Below, piece by piece: positions 1 to 7,060 of a stretch of 10,568 nucleotides of DNA. A program made the translations under genes and the position numbers. The first letter of the stretch is position 1, and every line of letters begins with the position of its first letter. The DNA comes from CAZVWH01 sp964631175. Lineage in GTDB: Bacteria > Planctomycetota > Phycisphaerae > Sedimentisphaerales > Anaerobacaceae. The notes beneath the pieces are model-generated. The model worked only from the letters and a program-made list of their open reading frames with translations, was not told where the DNA came from and searched no databases. The stretch covers positions 1 to 10,568 of the forward strand of contig CAZVWH010000097.1 of the NCBI GenBank assembly GCA_964631175.1. The letters are read 5' to 3'.

Positions 1-21
1 GCTGATAGTATTGCAACAATG

Positions 22-90
22 CGGGGCCTATACCGATGCTACTCTGCGAAGTTTTCCTTCGTAGCGCGAGCTGATTCGGTATAGGCTCCG
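22..90. repeat. Large inverted repeat / hairpin downstream of the phosphorylase gene
   Basis: The arms at 22-36 and 76-90 are complementary at 14 of 15 positions, including a perfect 11-bp core (GCCTATACCGA / TCGGTATAGGC). A second small stem lies inside (CGAAG 47-51 with CTTCG 57-61, flanked by GCTA/TAGC). The inner segment CTACTCTGCGAAG (39-51) recurs with one change at 4601-4613, so this belongs to a dispersed family. It lies about 135 nt past the stop of the GH130 gene. No T-run follows on the minus strand, so it is not a standard intrinsic terminator, though it could block exonucleases at the mRNA 3' end. Confidence 0.7.
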
Positions 91-224
91 ACTGTTTTTG
101 CACTATGTGTCTTCAACTCGCTCAAATTGTTGGATTATACTCAGACTTGCTGTGTTTATGAAACTCTCGTACGATTTCCGGATCAGAAATCCTTCCGCAA
201 AAATAGGAATCAGGCGAATTGCTG

Positions 225-1427
225 TCAGGTACCGAGCTCCTTCATTACTTTTAGATTCTTGTTGATAAGTTCTATTCTCTGGGCTACGCAATCTGCGGAC
301 TGCAAGGGATCTTGCGGTGTATGAATCACGTAGTTGAGCATCTTTTCAACTGTTGTCGTGGCCACATGCATCCGTGTGTCCGACGAGCCGTAATATATGA
401 ACAGTTCTCTGTTATTTCGGACCACCCAGCCATTGCTGAAGACCACATTCGAGACGTCGCCGATGCGTTCTTCGCCTTGCGGCGCCAACAGATAGCCGCC
501 CGGCGCGTGCGTGACTTTCCAAGGCTCATCGAGCTTTGTCAGAAAAGCGTATAGGACATATCGTAAGCCGGCGGCACACGCCCGCACACCATGGGCCAGT
601 TGCAGCCAACCTTGGTCGGTCTTGATGGGAGCTGGTCCCAGTCCGTTCTTGACTTCCTTTATGGTATGATATTTTCGGTCATCGACAATTGTTTCGTGGT
701 CAATAATGGCGTGTTCTATATCATCAGCAAGTCCCCAGCCGATGCCGCCGCCCGAGCCGGCCTTTATGAAGCCTTCCTGTGGGCGTGTGTAGAAGGCGTA
801 CTTGCCGTCAACGAGCTCAGGATGCAGCACAACGTTTCGCTGCTGTGGCGATTTGGTCTTCAGATCATCGAGCCTCTCCCACGTCTTGAGGTCCTTCGTG
901 CGTGCGATACCACATTGTGCAATCGCCGATGATAAATCCCCTCTGGCAGCGTTTGGATCCTTTCGCTCAGCACAAAAAAGGCCGTAAATATAACCATCTT
1001 CGTGTTTAGTCAGTCGCATGTCATAAACGTTTGTCTCCGGCTTCCGCCCAAGGCGGATCTCAGGCATCACAACTGGAAAATCCCAGAACCGGAAGTTGTC
1101 AATGCCGTTCTTACTTTCGGCTACAGCAAAGAAGCTCTTGCGGTCATAGCCCTCTACACGGGCTATCAGACAAATCTTGCCATCCAGCTCGATTGCTCCG
1201 GCGTTGAAGGCGCTATTGATACCCAATCGAGTCATCAGGTGCGGATTGTTTCGGCGGTTCAAATCATATCGCCAGAAAATCGGGGTGTGCTCACCCGTCA
1301 AAACAGGATATTTATACCTATCGAGAATACCATCCCCGCCTTCGATTATAACATTTTTGCGTGTGATGAGCTTTTTGTGATTGTCGAAAAGAGCCTTTAC
1401 TTTTTTTTCAAATACTTTTTTCTGCAT
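225..1427 (-). CDS. GH130 phosphorylase, probable 4-O-beta-D-mannosyl-D-glucose phosphorylase
   Basis: The 400-residue protein matches the length and character of GH130 mannosylglucose phosphorylases (about 390 aa), which are cytoplasmic and split Man-beta-1,4-Glc with phosphate into mannose-1-phosphate and glucose. Visible family features are the N-terminal NPHLMTRLGINSAFN segment (62-76), the ARVEGYDRKS stretch (90-99), the NVYDMRLT motif whose Asp136 corresponds to the general acid Asp131 of the Bacteroides fragilis enzyme, and five-bladed beta-propeller strands such as LHPELVDGKYAFYTRP (201-216). There is no signal peptide. The start is supported by GGAGGT (1436-1441) 8 nt before ATG. That site is built from the last codons and stop of the upstream fusion gene, so translation is probably coupled. 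The subfamily rests on remembered similarity; a mannooligosaccharide phosphorylase of another GH130 subfamily is the main alternative. Confidence 0.9.
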   Translation of the reverse strand: MQKKVFEKKVKALFDNHKKLITRKNVIIEGGDGILDRYKYPVLTGEHTPIFWRYDLNRRNNPHLMTRLGINSAFNAGAIELDGKICLIARVEGYDRKSFFAVAESKNGIDNFRFWDFPVVMPEIRLGRKPETNVYDMRLTKHEDGYIYGLFCAERKDPNAARGDLSSAIAQCGIARTKDLKTWERLDDLKTKSPQQRNVVLHPELVDGKYAFYTRPQEGFIKAGSGGGIGWGLADDIEHAIIDHETIVDDRKYHTIKEVKNGLGPAPIKTDQGWLQLAHGVRACAAGLRYVLYAFLTKLDEPWKVTHAPGGYLLAPQGEERIGDVSNVVFSNGWVVRNNRELFIYYGSSDTRMHVATTTVEKMLNYVIHTPQDPLQSADCVAQRIELINKNLKVMKELGT

Positions 1428-1432
1428 GCGTC

Positions 1433-2722
1433 TTAACCTCCTTCGCTTATAGCCTTTAACCTTCGGATCGTCTCCAGACAGACCCGGCTATTGTGATATG
1501 GGCATTTCCATTCTGAGACCTTGGGCTGTTGTAAATCGGCTGTGCCATCGCGAGCTACACGCCAGAACCATTCGCCGTGCTTATGGTCAACGATGTGCTG
1601 CTCGATGAATTTCCAACACTCCAACGCTGCTTTGAAGAAATACTCTTGGCCGGAGAGCTGGTAGGCATTAAGAAATCCAACGACCGCCTCAGCCTGGGGC
1701 CACCACTCTTTGTTTGTATCGATGATTTTCCCAGCCTGTCCTGAGCCGGGTCGAAGGGCCTGGCCTTCATAGAAAAGGCCGCCATCTTCATCAAGTCCCT
1801 GTTCGTACACAGCCTGTGCCATTTTAAGAGCGATATCCTTAATTTCGTCCCTTGTTTCTCGTCCGTAACCACTCGCTGACGCTCGTGGCTCTGTCTTGTT
1901 CCTCTCGTCTTGCGCCAGGACCTCTGCCGCTTCACAGAGCAGCCAGCTACCTTCAATATCATGGCCAAAAGAAATTATATCCTTGGTCGAGTGCCACTGT
2001 TCGTCGAAGAACAGCTCGAAGGAATCGGTTTTTGAGTTGATGATATGTTTTTGGAAAATCTCGATAAGCTCTATCAATCTTGCTCTTAGCTTTGGGTTTT
2101 TCCAGGCACGATACAGATTTGTATATGCCTCCAGCAGGTGTAGATGCGTATTCATAGTTTTTTTCTCTCGCACATCGCCCGTTGCCAGCCTTGCCTTTTC
2201 AGCGACTTTCCAATGTCGGTCGAACGTTTCAAAGTAGCCTTTGTTTGCGTCATCGTGACAGTGCTTCTCAATCAGGTAAAAAAGCTCCTTTGCCTTATCA
2301 AGCGCGGCGCTGTCTGCCGTGGCAAGGTAATACTCCGCCAGGCCGTAAATGAGAAATGACTGGCCGTACAGCTCTTTGCTGTCATCTATCGCTTTGCCTG
2401 TGTGGTCGAGCAGCCAATATGCACCACCAAACTGCTTATCCCAAAAGAATTGCATTAAATAATCATAAGTGCGCTTAGCCATCTTGAGATACTCGTCTTT
2501 TTTCTCAAATCGATAGGCTGCCGAAAATGTCCATAAAATACGTGCATTTAGCACCAACCCCTTAGGAGCATCCTTTACAATGGTTCCGTCATTAGACATC
2601 CTGCCGATAAAGCCACCATAGTCATCATCCCGGCAGTACTTTATCCAGAAGGGCAGTATATCCTGTTCTAATTCATTTTGTGCAGCTTTTAAGAAACTGT
2701 CGACTTGTTCTTTGTCAACCAT
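1433..2722 (-). CDS. Possible internally initiated stand-alone 2-epimerase (same frame as the fusion)
   Basis: ATG codon 617 of the fusion (2722-2720) begins MVDKEQVDSFLKAAQ, where stand-alone cellobiose 2-epimerases normally begin. It is preceded by a perfect GGAGGT (2737-2732) with a 9-nt spacer. This site is better than the one at the gene's main start and nearly identical to that of the downstream phosphorylase (8-nt spacer). Initiation here would give a 429-residue epimerase, slightly longer than the usual 390-410 because of two repeat insertions, with no signal peptide and therefore cytoplasmic, like the phosphorylase. The site also encodes Tyr-Gly-Gly-Pro in the fusion, so chance cannot be excluded. 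No proof of use exists in the sequence. Confidence 0.45.
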   Translation of the reverse strand: MVDKEQVDSFLKAAQNELEQDILPFWIKYCRDDDYGGFIGRMSNDGTIVKDAPKGLVLNARILWTFSAAYRFEKKDEYLKMAKRTYDYLMQFFWDKQFGGAYWLLDHTGKAIDDSKELYGQSFLIYGLAEYYLATADSAALDKAKELFYLIEKHCHDDANKGYFETFDRHWKVAEKARLATGDVREKKTMNTHLHLLEAYTNLYRAWKNPKLRARLIELIEIFQKHIINSKTDSFELFFDEQWHSTKDIISFGHDIEGSWLLCEAAEVLAQDERNKTEPRASASGYGRETRDEIKDIALKMAQAVYEQGLDEDGGLFYEGQALRPGSGQAGKIIDTNKEWWPQAEAVVGFLNAYQLSGQEYFFKAALECWKFIEQHIVDHKHGEWFWRVARDGTADLQQPKVSEWKCPYHNSRVCLETIRRLKAISEGG

Positions 2723-4570
2723 TGTACGTGGACCTCCATAATTTATTTCGATCCTTGAGATTTGCACATCTCCAGCCGATTCTATCTTAAGATATTTAGC
2801 ATCGGAAATGCGATTTTCAGCGGTGAAACTTACCGGCCGAAGGTATCCATACGCATCCGATTCACCCGCCCCACTTACCAAATCTTTTCTCTGTGCCGAT
2901 ATTTCTTCGAAGCTCTCACCATTTGTTGAAACAGCAACTTTAATTTCTGCGGCCTCACCAGAAATGAATGAATATACCCTCATCTGGTTAATCTCAAGTG
3001 GTACCTTGTAAACAATATATGCCTCACGGCTCAACTTCAGTCTGTGCATATCTTCTTTGGTTCTGCGTGCCTGTTTGCTTTCAAGCGACATCAAACCGCC
3101 TCGCTGGTTAATCAACGAAAAATCCTTCATTTCATCTATCAACGTCAAATGCTGCACTACCACCGGCCCAACGACGTTGGACGGCTCGGAAATTCCACTG
3201 ACATTCTTTGCCTTGACCCTGTAGAAATATCGCTGTCCGATTTCGACATCTATATCATTGAAGAGCGGCCGATATGGCATCGCGGCGTCTGAGATACCCC
3301 GGCCGACACCGGTCCAAGGACCTTGATCACTAAAGGATCGTTCCACTGTGTATGATGTTGCTCCCGCTGAGCCTTGCCACGAAATAGCCGCCGCATCATC
3401 TATCGGCAGCAACCGCGGCGGTTGAGGAATATCAAGCTGTGGAACCGGCAATCCCTGGATTTCATAAGCATTTTTACACATAAGCTTCATTAGATTGCGC
3501 TCATCGTATGCGTCGCCCGAGTCGAATCCCGGCCAGTGGTAAGCCTTGTATTTGTCACCTCCGGAAGGTTCCGAGTGCCAGTAGAAACCGCCATCGCGAT
3601 TACGAAACCGCAGACTCCAGATCAACGCCCCTGATATACCCTCGTCAATCACGATATCAAGCAGCTCGCGGACAGCATCGGTCTCGATAAATCCGAACTC
3701 TCCAATGAAGTATGGCTTCTTTCCTTTGGCCCGCGCACGGCTTGCCTTGACCTGATCGAGCATCTCTCGAGGATCTTTTGGGTAGTGATGGGTGGTTACA
3801 ATGTCAACAAACGGCTCATCGAGCGATTCATCACGAAGAACACTCGTAAAGAAGCCATCGATAAGAAGATGATTCGCATCGAGGCTCTTTATATAAGCGG
3901 CTATATTATGAGTCCACTCAGCCGGGCATTGCAGCTCATTACCGGTTTCCCAGGCCAGAATCGCCTTGTCGTCCTTGTACTTAATGCCGGTATAGGTGTT
4001 TGTACGGTTGATTACATATTCGATGGTCCGCTTGAAATCTTCTATAACTTGCGGATCGGTCCAGAAGGCTTGCTTGCTTTTTCCCCTAAAAGTGGCGTAT
4101 TCGGCAATCCCTCCCCACCATATCCAATTATCTACAAAAGGGATAATAATGCGGACGCCGGTTTTGTTTGCCACTTCAAGCACCTTATCCAAGGCGCGAA
4201 AGGCCTCTTCATTAAACTGTCCGGGTCCCAATACATGACGTGGTATCGCCGGGTCATCGTCCGGCTTTCGCACCGAGAGTGTATATATCCGAGTGACTCT
4301 TCCGCCAGCCTGCTTGATTGCTGTCAGCGCATCGGCAATTTCGAACTCGCTGGGTAGGCGCCAAGGATTCGTCTCTTTGAAGGGCAAATTGTCTTCGATG
4401 TAGTGCAGATTCGGAATGTTGAAGGATATGAAGCAAAACTTCCTTTGTCCCTCCATTAGCTTATCACCTTGACGTGTTACAAAATATTCAAATCCCTTTG
4501 CTATGCTACAAAGAAAAAAAATTAAAAATAAAAAATCAAATATCAAAATGTTTGATTTTAGAATTCTCAT
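1433..4570 (-). CDS. GH5 glycosidase (probable mannanase) - FN3 - beta domain - cellobiose/mannobiose 2-epimerase fusion
   Basis: The protein has 1045 residues. Residues 1-24 resemble a signal peptide, with possible cleavage after SIA (22-24). Residues about 27-365 are a GH5-like TIM barrel: Arg94, acid/base Glu212 in WETGNEL, HHY (261-263), nucleophile Glu291 in IGEFGF, and Trp318. Residues about 378-470 form a fibronectin III domain, and 475-612 a beta-rich, discoidin-like region. Residues 617-1045 are a whole N-acylglucosamine/cellobiose 2-epimerase domain: NARILWTFS (675-683), NTHLH (807-811), SFGHDIEGSW (867-876), EWWPQAEAV (955-963) and the His in CPYHNSR (1026). The first half would cut mannan; the second interconverts glucose and mannose at the reducing end of beta-1,4 disaccharides. 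Start M1 has a modest AAAGG site at 4581-4585; M39 has a better one, but the conserved-looking FVTRxGD segment before M39 favours M1. The GH5 subfamily and exact substrate are inferred from the operon. Two repeat-derived insertions lie in the epimerase. Confidence 0.88.
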   Translation of the reverse strand: MRILKSNILIFDFLFLIFFLCSIAKGFEYFVTRQGDKLMEGQRKFCFISFNIPNLHYIEDNLPFKETNPWRLPSEFEIADALTAIKQAGGRVTRIYTLSVRKPDDDPAIPRHVLGPGQFNEEAFRALDKVLEVANKTGVRIIIPFVDNWIWWGGIAEYATFRGKSKQAFWTDPQVIEDFKRTIEYVINRTNTYTGIKYKDDKAILAWETGNELQCPAEWTHNIAAYIKSLDANHLLIDGFFTSVLRDESLDEPFVDIVTTHHYPKDPREMLDQVKASRARAKGKKPYFIGEFGFIETDAVRELLDIVIDEGISGALIWSLRFRNRDGGFYWHSEPSGGDKYKAYHWPGFDSGDAYDERNLMKLMCKNAYEIQGLPVPQLDIPQPPRLLPIDDAAAISWQGSAGATSYTVERSFSDQGPWTGVGRGISDAAMPYRPLFNDIDVEIGQRYFYRVKAKNVSGISEPSNVVGPVVVQHLTLIDEMKDFSLINQRGGLMSLESKQARRTKEDMHRLKLSREAYIVYKVPLEINQMRVYSFISGEAAEIKVAVSTNGESFEEISAQRKDLVSGAGESDAYGYLRPVSFTAENRISDAKYLKIESAGDVQISRIEINYGGPRTMVDKEQVDSFLKAAQNELEQDILPFWIKYCRDDDYGGFIGRMSNDGTIVKDAPKGLVLNARILWTFSAAYRFEKKDEYLKMAKRTYDYLMQFFWDKQFGGAYWLLDHTGKAIDDSKELYGQSFLIYGLAEYYLATADSAALDKAKELFYLIEKHCHDDANKGYFETFDRHWKVAEKARLATGDVREKKTMNTHLHLLEAYTNLYRAWKNPKLRARLIELIEIFQKHIINSKTDSFELFFDEQWHSTKDIISFGHDIEGSWLLCEAAEVLAQDERNKTEPRASASGYGRETRDEIKDIALKMAQAVYEQGLDEDGGLFYEGQALRPGSGQAGKIIDTNKEWWPQAEAVVGFLNAYQLSGQEYFFKAALECWKFIEQHIVDHKHGEWFWRVARDGTADLQQPKVSEWKCPYHNSRVCLETIRRLKAISEGG
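1731..1764. repeat. Palindromic repeat inserted in frame in the epimerase domain (copy A)
   Basis: The minus-strand core TCGACCCGGCTCAGGACAGG (1754-1735) matches 18 of 20 bases of the intergenic copy at 4651-4670; the shorter core GCTCAGGAC recurs at 6663-6671 and 7180-7188. Ends CCAG/CTGG are complementary. It encodes roughly residues 938-948 (ALRPGSGQAGK), between YEGQ and the conserved KEWWPQAEAV block, where related epimerases have a short loop. The reading frame is kept. Confidence 0.7.
1844..1900. repeat. Second repeat-like in-frame insertion in the epimerase domain (copy B)
   Basis: This stretch encodes about residues 891-909 (NKTEPRASASGYGRETRDE), low-complexity and hydrophilic, between helix AAEVLAQDE and helix IKDIALKMAQAV, where epimerases normally have a short turn. 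Its DNA contains the partly palindromic CCACTCGCTGACGCTCGTGG (1868-1887). I recognise this kind of sequence as a dispersed element in some environmental genomes, but no second copy is in the window. Confidence 0.45.
2732..2737 (-). promoter_or_regulatory. Internal Shine-Dalgarno at the GH5/epimerase domain junction
   Basis: GGAGGT reads on the minus strand, 9 nt before in-frame ATG 2722-2720. It falls exactly between the beta-rich domain and the epimerase domain. Confidence 0.5.
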
Positions 4571-4600
4571 TTCTGATTTTCCTTTATAACCTTATTTATA

Positions 4601-4682
4601 CTACCCTGCGAAGCGGCGCCTTGCAGAGTCGGGTTTAGCCCCCAAATCCCTCGACCCGGCTCGGGACGGGTTTATTTGGGGG
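4601..4682. repeat. Composite palindromic repeat between symporter and fusion gene
   Basis: There are two stem-loops side by side. The first, CTGCGAAGCGGCGCCTTGCAG (4606-4626 region), shares CTACCCTGCGAAG with the element at 39-51. The second has perfect 9-bp arms CCCCCAAAT (4639-4647) and ATTTGGGGG (4674-4682), extended by CCC/GGG, around TCGACCCGGCTCGGGACGGG (4651-4670), which is the same family as the copy inside the epimerase gene; an inner CCCG/CGGG stem sits at 4655-4665. It fills most of the 145-bp gap between the operon's first two genes. On the coding (minus) strand no T-run follows, so it is more likely an mRNA-stabilising or attenuating hairpin than a full terminator. Confidence 0.75.
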
Positions 4683-4715
4683 TTTTCATCCGATCGAGGA
4701 AGACGACAATCGTAC

Positions 4716-6530
4716 CTAAGCCCTCTCCAGTTTGTCATACCAGTTCTTTTTTAGGAAAATCGATGTGATGACTAAAACGGCAATCGTAACCAACATGGAC
4801 CTGAACTGGCGAATCACTAAATAGATAGGAATCAAAGTCAGCGTGATCTGCCAGACGATACCTACCGCCACGTTGACCGCATCTCGCTTGAAAGCCGTGT
4901 TCGCCCTAAAACTGGGATTCTCCTGCGCAACCTTCTCGTGAATAGGCTTCCAAAATCCCCATGGACGTACCTTTTTGTAGAATCCCTTAAGTATCTGCTC
5001 ATCGTCGGGTTTGGTTAGAAGACTGATAATGACAGATGCAGCCGCACTTAAAGCCAGTATGAATGGAAACACAGCAATATTAAACTCAAGGCCAAACAGC
5101 ACATTCTGACCGCCAAACATCTGTGGGAAGAGCAAAGCGGCGGCCATCCCAACGACCATGCCACCGAAGTAACCGTAACCGTTTAGTCGCCACCAGTACC
5201 ATTTCAGGATATTCGGCGCGGTGTAACCACCCCACAGCCCTGCGACGATCCATTGGGTTACACTATTTATCGACTTGCTGCAGACACCGAAGACGATACC
5301 CAACACAACTAATACGATAGAGCTGACATAGCTCATCCAGACATATTTCTTAACCGGCGCTTTTGAATTGATGTATCGTTTATAGATGTCGTTGACAATG
5401 TACGAAGCTCCACAGTTAACGGTACCGCTGTAAGTGCTCATAAAAGCCGCCAGTAAACCAGCAAGTATTACGCCTACCAGGCCTATTGGAATGAAGCTAT
5501 TGATGACGAAGGGCAAAATCTGTTCGAAATCCACATCGCTACCCATCTCGTTAAGCTGGCCGCTGAAGAACACCAGGCCGAGCACGCATATACCTGTTAT
5601 CATCAAGTACCGAGGAAAGAACAGCACGACCGATACAAACCAGCTCATAAGGGCAGACTCTCTGGGATTGCGGCCTGATAACACGCGCTGCATGTCGTAA
5701 TTAGGTGCAGGTCCAGCGGCACTTACTAAGACGCCTTTGGCAAGCATCATAACGAAGAAAATACCGAAAAGTGACCAGCCGTCTTGGGCAATCTTGTCAT
5801 TGACCGAAGCAATAAGTCCCGACCAGTCGAGGTCAAGGTGCCAGCCAAAGAACAGACTCTTCCAGCCGGCCGGCGTCGCAGCGGTGATTTGTCCGGCACT
5901 TGTTCGTGACATAGCGATGATTGCTATGCACACCGATGCCACTGTCAAGATCGCGAATTGAATGAGGTTGGTCACGAGCACACCTAACATACCGCCTAAC
6001 ACGATATAGATGCTTGTTACACCCATGATGATGATTGCGTAAGTTTCAGGCCTGAGATTCCACGGAAGGAACACGGCGCTGAATTTTCCTATACCCTGAA
6101 ACGCATAGGCCAAAAACGCAATGGTACTCAGCAGTGCAAAAACTACAACGCTGATATCGGAGAGTTTCGCCCCCAGATCGTTACCGAATCGTGTCCGAAT
6201 CCACTCAGCTCCGGTCATAACATTTGACCGGCGCAGCCAGATTCCCAAATACACCATAAGTATAACCTGATTAAATGTCGGCCATATCCACGGTATCCAT
6301 GCTCCCTTGAGTCCATAGACGAACAGCCATGTCACCAACAGCATTGTTCCTGTGATATCGAACATGCCCGAGGCATTGGCTACACCGAGAAAGTACCATG
6401 GGATACTTTTACCACCGAGAAAGTACGAGTCTATGTTTCTGGAGGCAAATTTGGTTAGAATTAGGCCCGCTATAACTGTTACCACCAGGTATATAACGAT
6501 GATACCAATATCAATAGCTGAAAGCTGCAT
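4716..6530 (-). CDS. Sodium:solute symporter (SSS family), probable mannobiose/mannosyl-glucose importer
   Basis: This is a 604-residue, highly hydrophobic inner-membrane protein with about 14 predicted membrane segments (for example 7-29, 45-73, 77-101, 123-150, 163-207, 292-323, 340-387, 397-421). Family hallmarks are the N-terminal SYFLGGKSIPWYFLGV block (35-50) and the segment FMSTYSGTVN followed by IVNDIYKRY, which holds the Ser/Thr residues of the sodium site in SSS transporters. It couples sodium entry to sugar uptake. The start has a clear AAGGAG (6537-6542) six bases before ATG. It is the first gene of the operon, 145 bp before the mannanase-epimerase gene. In Bacteroides fragilis an SSS-type symporter sits in the equivalent mannan cassette, which supports the sugar assignment. 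The exact substrate (mannobiose, mannosyl-glucose or a monosaccharide) cannot be read from sequence. Confidence 0.9.
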   Translation of the reverse strand: MQLSAIDIGIIVIYLVVTVIAGLILTKFASRNIDSYFLGGKSIPWYFLGVANASGMFDITGTMLLVTWLFVYGLKGAWIPWIWPTFNQVILMVYLGIWLRRSNVMTGAEWIRTRFGNDLGAKLSDISVVVFALLSTIAFLAYAFQGIGKFSAVFLPWNLRPETYAIIIMGVTSIYIVLGGMLGVLVTNLIQFAILTVASVCIAIIAMSRTSAGQITAATPAGWKSLFFGWHLDLDWSGLIASVNDKIAQDGWSLFGIFFVMMLAKGVLVSAAGPAPNYDMQRVLSGRNPRESALMSWFVSVVLFFPRYLMITGICVLGLVFFSGQLNEMGSDVDFEQILPFVINSFIPIGLVGVILAGLLAAFMSTYSGTVNCGASYIVNDIYKRYINSKAPVKKYVWMSYVSSIVLVVLGIVFGVCSKSINSVTQWIVAGLWGGYTAPNILKWYWWRLNGYGYFGGMVVGMAAALLFPQMFGGQNVLFGLEFNIAVFPFILALSAAASVIISLLTKPDDEQILKGFYKKVRPWGFWKPIHEKVAQENPSFRANTAFKRDAVNVAVGIVWQITLTLIPIYLVIRQFRSMLVTIAVLVITSIFLKKNWYDKLERA

Positions 6531-6549
6531 TTTAAACTCCTTCTCCCGC

Positions 6550-6571
6550 TACGGCGAAGACCTACGCCGAG
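6550..6571. repeat. Small inverted repeat in the operon leader
   Basis: CGGCG (6552-6556) and CGCCG (6565-6569) can pair in the mRNA leader, ending about ten bases before the symporter's ribosome-binding site. A related string, TTCGCCTACGGC, occurs at 7141-7152, so this may be another dispersed repeat rather than a dedicated regulator. Confidence 0.35.
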
Positions 6572-6650
6572 GCAAGCTACTGAAAATCGTCAAGATGCCT
6601 TACGACACAGTTCAATTCAAAACATCTAAGATTATTCTCACAGTAAGTCG

Positions 6651-6680
6651 ATCTTTCGCTTTGCTCAGGACGGCGTTTAA
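6651..6680. repeat. Dispersed repeat fragment with GCTCAGGAC core
   Basis: TTGCTCAGGAC at 6661-6671 is identical to 7178-7188 and shares the GCTCAGGAC core with copy A in the epimerase gene. It lies in the operon leader, between the candidate promoter and the symporter. Confidence 0.45.
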
Positions 6681-6688
6681 GCCTTAGA

Positions 6689-6717
6689 AGTCTATCACAA
6701 GGTTGTTAATAGGTCAA
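6689..6717 (-). promoter_or_regulatory. Candidate sigma-70 promoter of the mannan operon
   Basis: On the minus strand, TTGACC (6717-6712) and TAGACT (6694-6689) are separated by 17 nt, matching consensus at 5/6 and 4/6 positions. Transcription would start near 6682, about 150 nt before the symporter ATG. It is the best promoter-like match I found in the leader, judged by eye. Confidence 0.4.
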
Positions 6718-6723
6718 CCCCGC

Positions 6724-6776
6724 TAGAAATCTCAGGATGTTCGGATAAATTATCGACGATGGAGTTTGGATTTCTA
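6724..6776. promoter_or_regulatory. Inverted repeat just upstream of the operon promoter, possible operator
   Basis: TAGAAATC (6724-6731) and GATTTCTA (6769-6776) are perfect 8-bp complements. GGTCAAnCC occurs on both outer sides (6712-6720 and 6781-6789). A regulator could bind here upstream of the -35 box, but no regulator gene is in the window and the pattern may be chance. Confidence 0.25.
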
Positions 6777-7060
6777 ACGTGGTCAAACCAGAATTTCGAG
6801 CACCAAAGAGAGTAATTGCGTGTCGAGTTTGTAGATAGATTTTATTCTACCTTTAGCACCAATTTTCCACAAGACACATACCCATCCTTAATCTGCGCTT
6901 GCGGCGGACACACATCATTCATTATCTATCCCCTTTTTTCCTCGTTTTGAAAAGTGGGTAGCAGGTATAAAGAGCTCTAAGCTTTTCCTGAGTGAAGCTT
7001 AAGTACGCAACCCGCAAAGCCGGATATAGTACCGTTTCTAAAAGTTTGTATGATTTTCAA
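6777..7060. other. Gene-free stretch
   Basis: I see no open frame with a ribosome-binding site, no RNA gene and no convincing repeat here. The whole gene-poor interval from the symporter start to the transposase remnant is about 650 bp; the rest of it holds the promoter and repeats listed separately. Confidence 0.6.

Noticed and set aside
22..90. Intrinsic terminator for the mannan operon
   Set aside because: The hairpin is strong but no T-run follows on the minus strand, and its inner module recurs elsewhere, so it is listed as a repeat.
228..239. GGTACCGAGCTC, identical to a KpnI-SacI cloning polylinker string
   Set aside because: It encodes the last residues (ELGT) of the phosphorylase with no further vector sequence on either side; a 12-base coincidence is the simplest explanation.
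1002..1436. 144-codon plus-strand open frame
   Set aside because: Antisense to the N-terminal half of the GH130 phosphorylase; no protein-like features of its own.
1555..1968. 137-codon minus-strand frame overlapping the epimerase
   Set aside because: It lies in another frame inside the conserved epimerase domain, and contains only the alternate-frame reading of the repeats.
3785..4357. 190-codon plus-strand open frame
   Set aside because: It is antisense to the GH5 domain with its catalytic motifs on the minus strand; a shadow frame.
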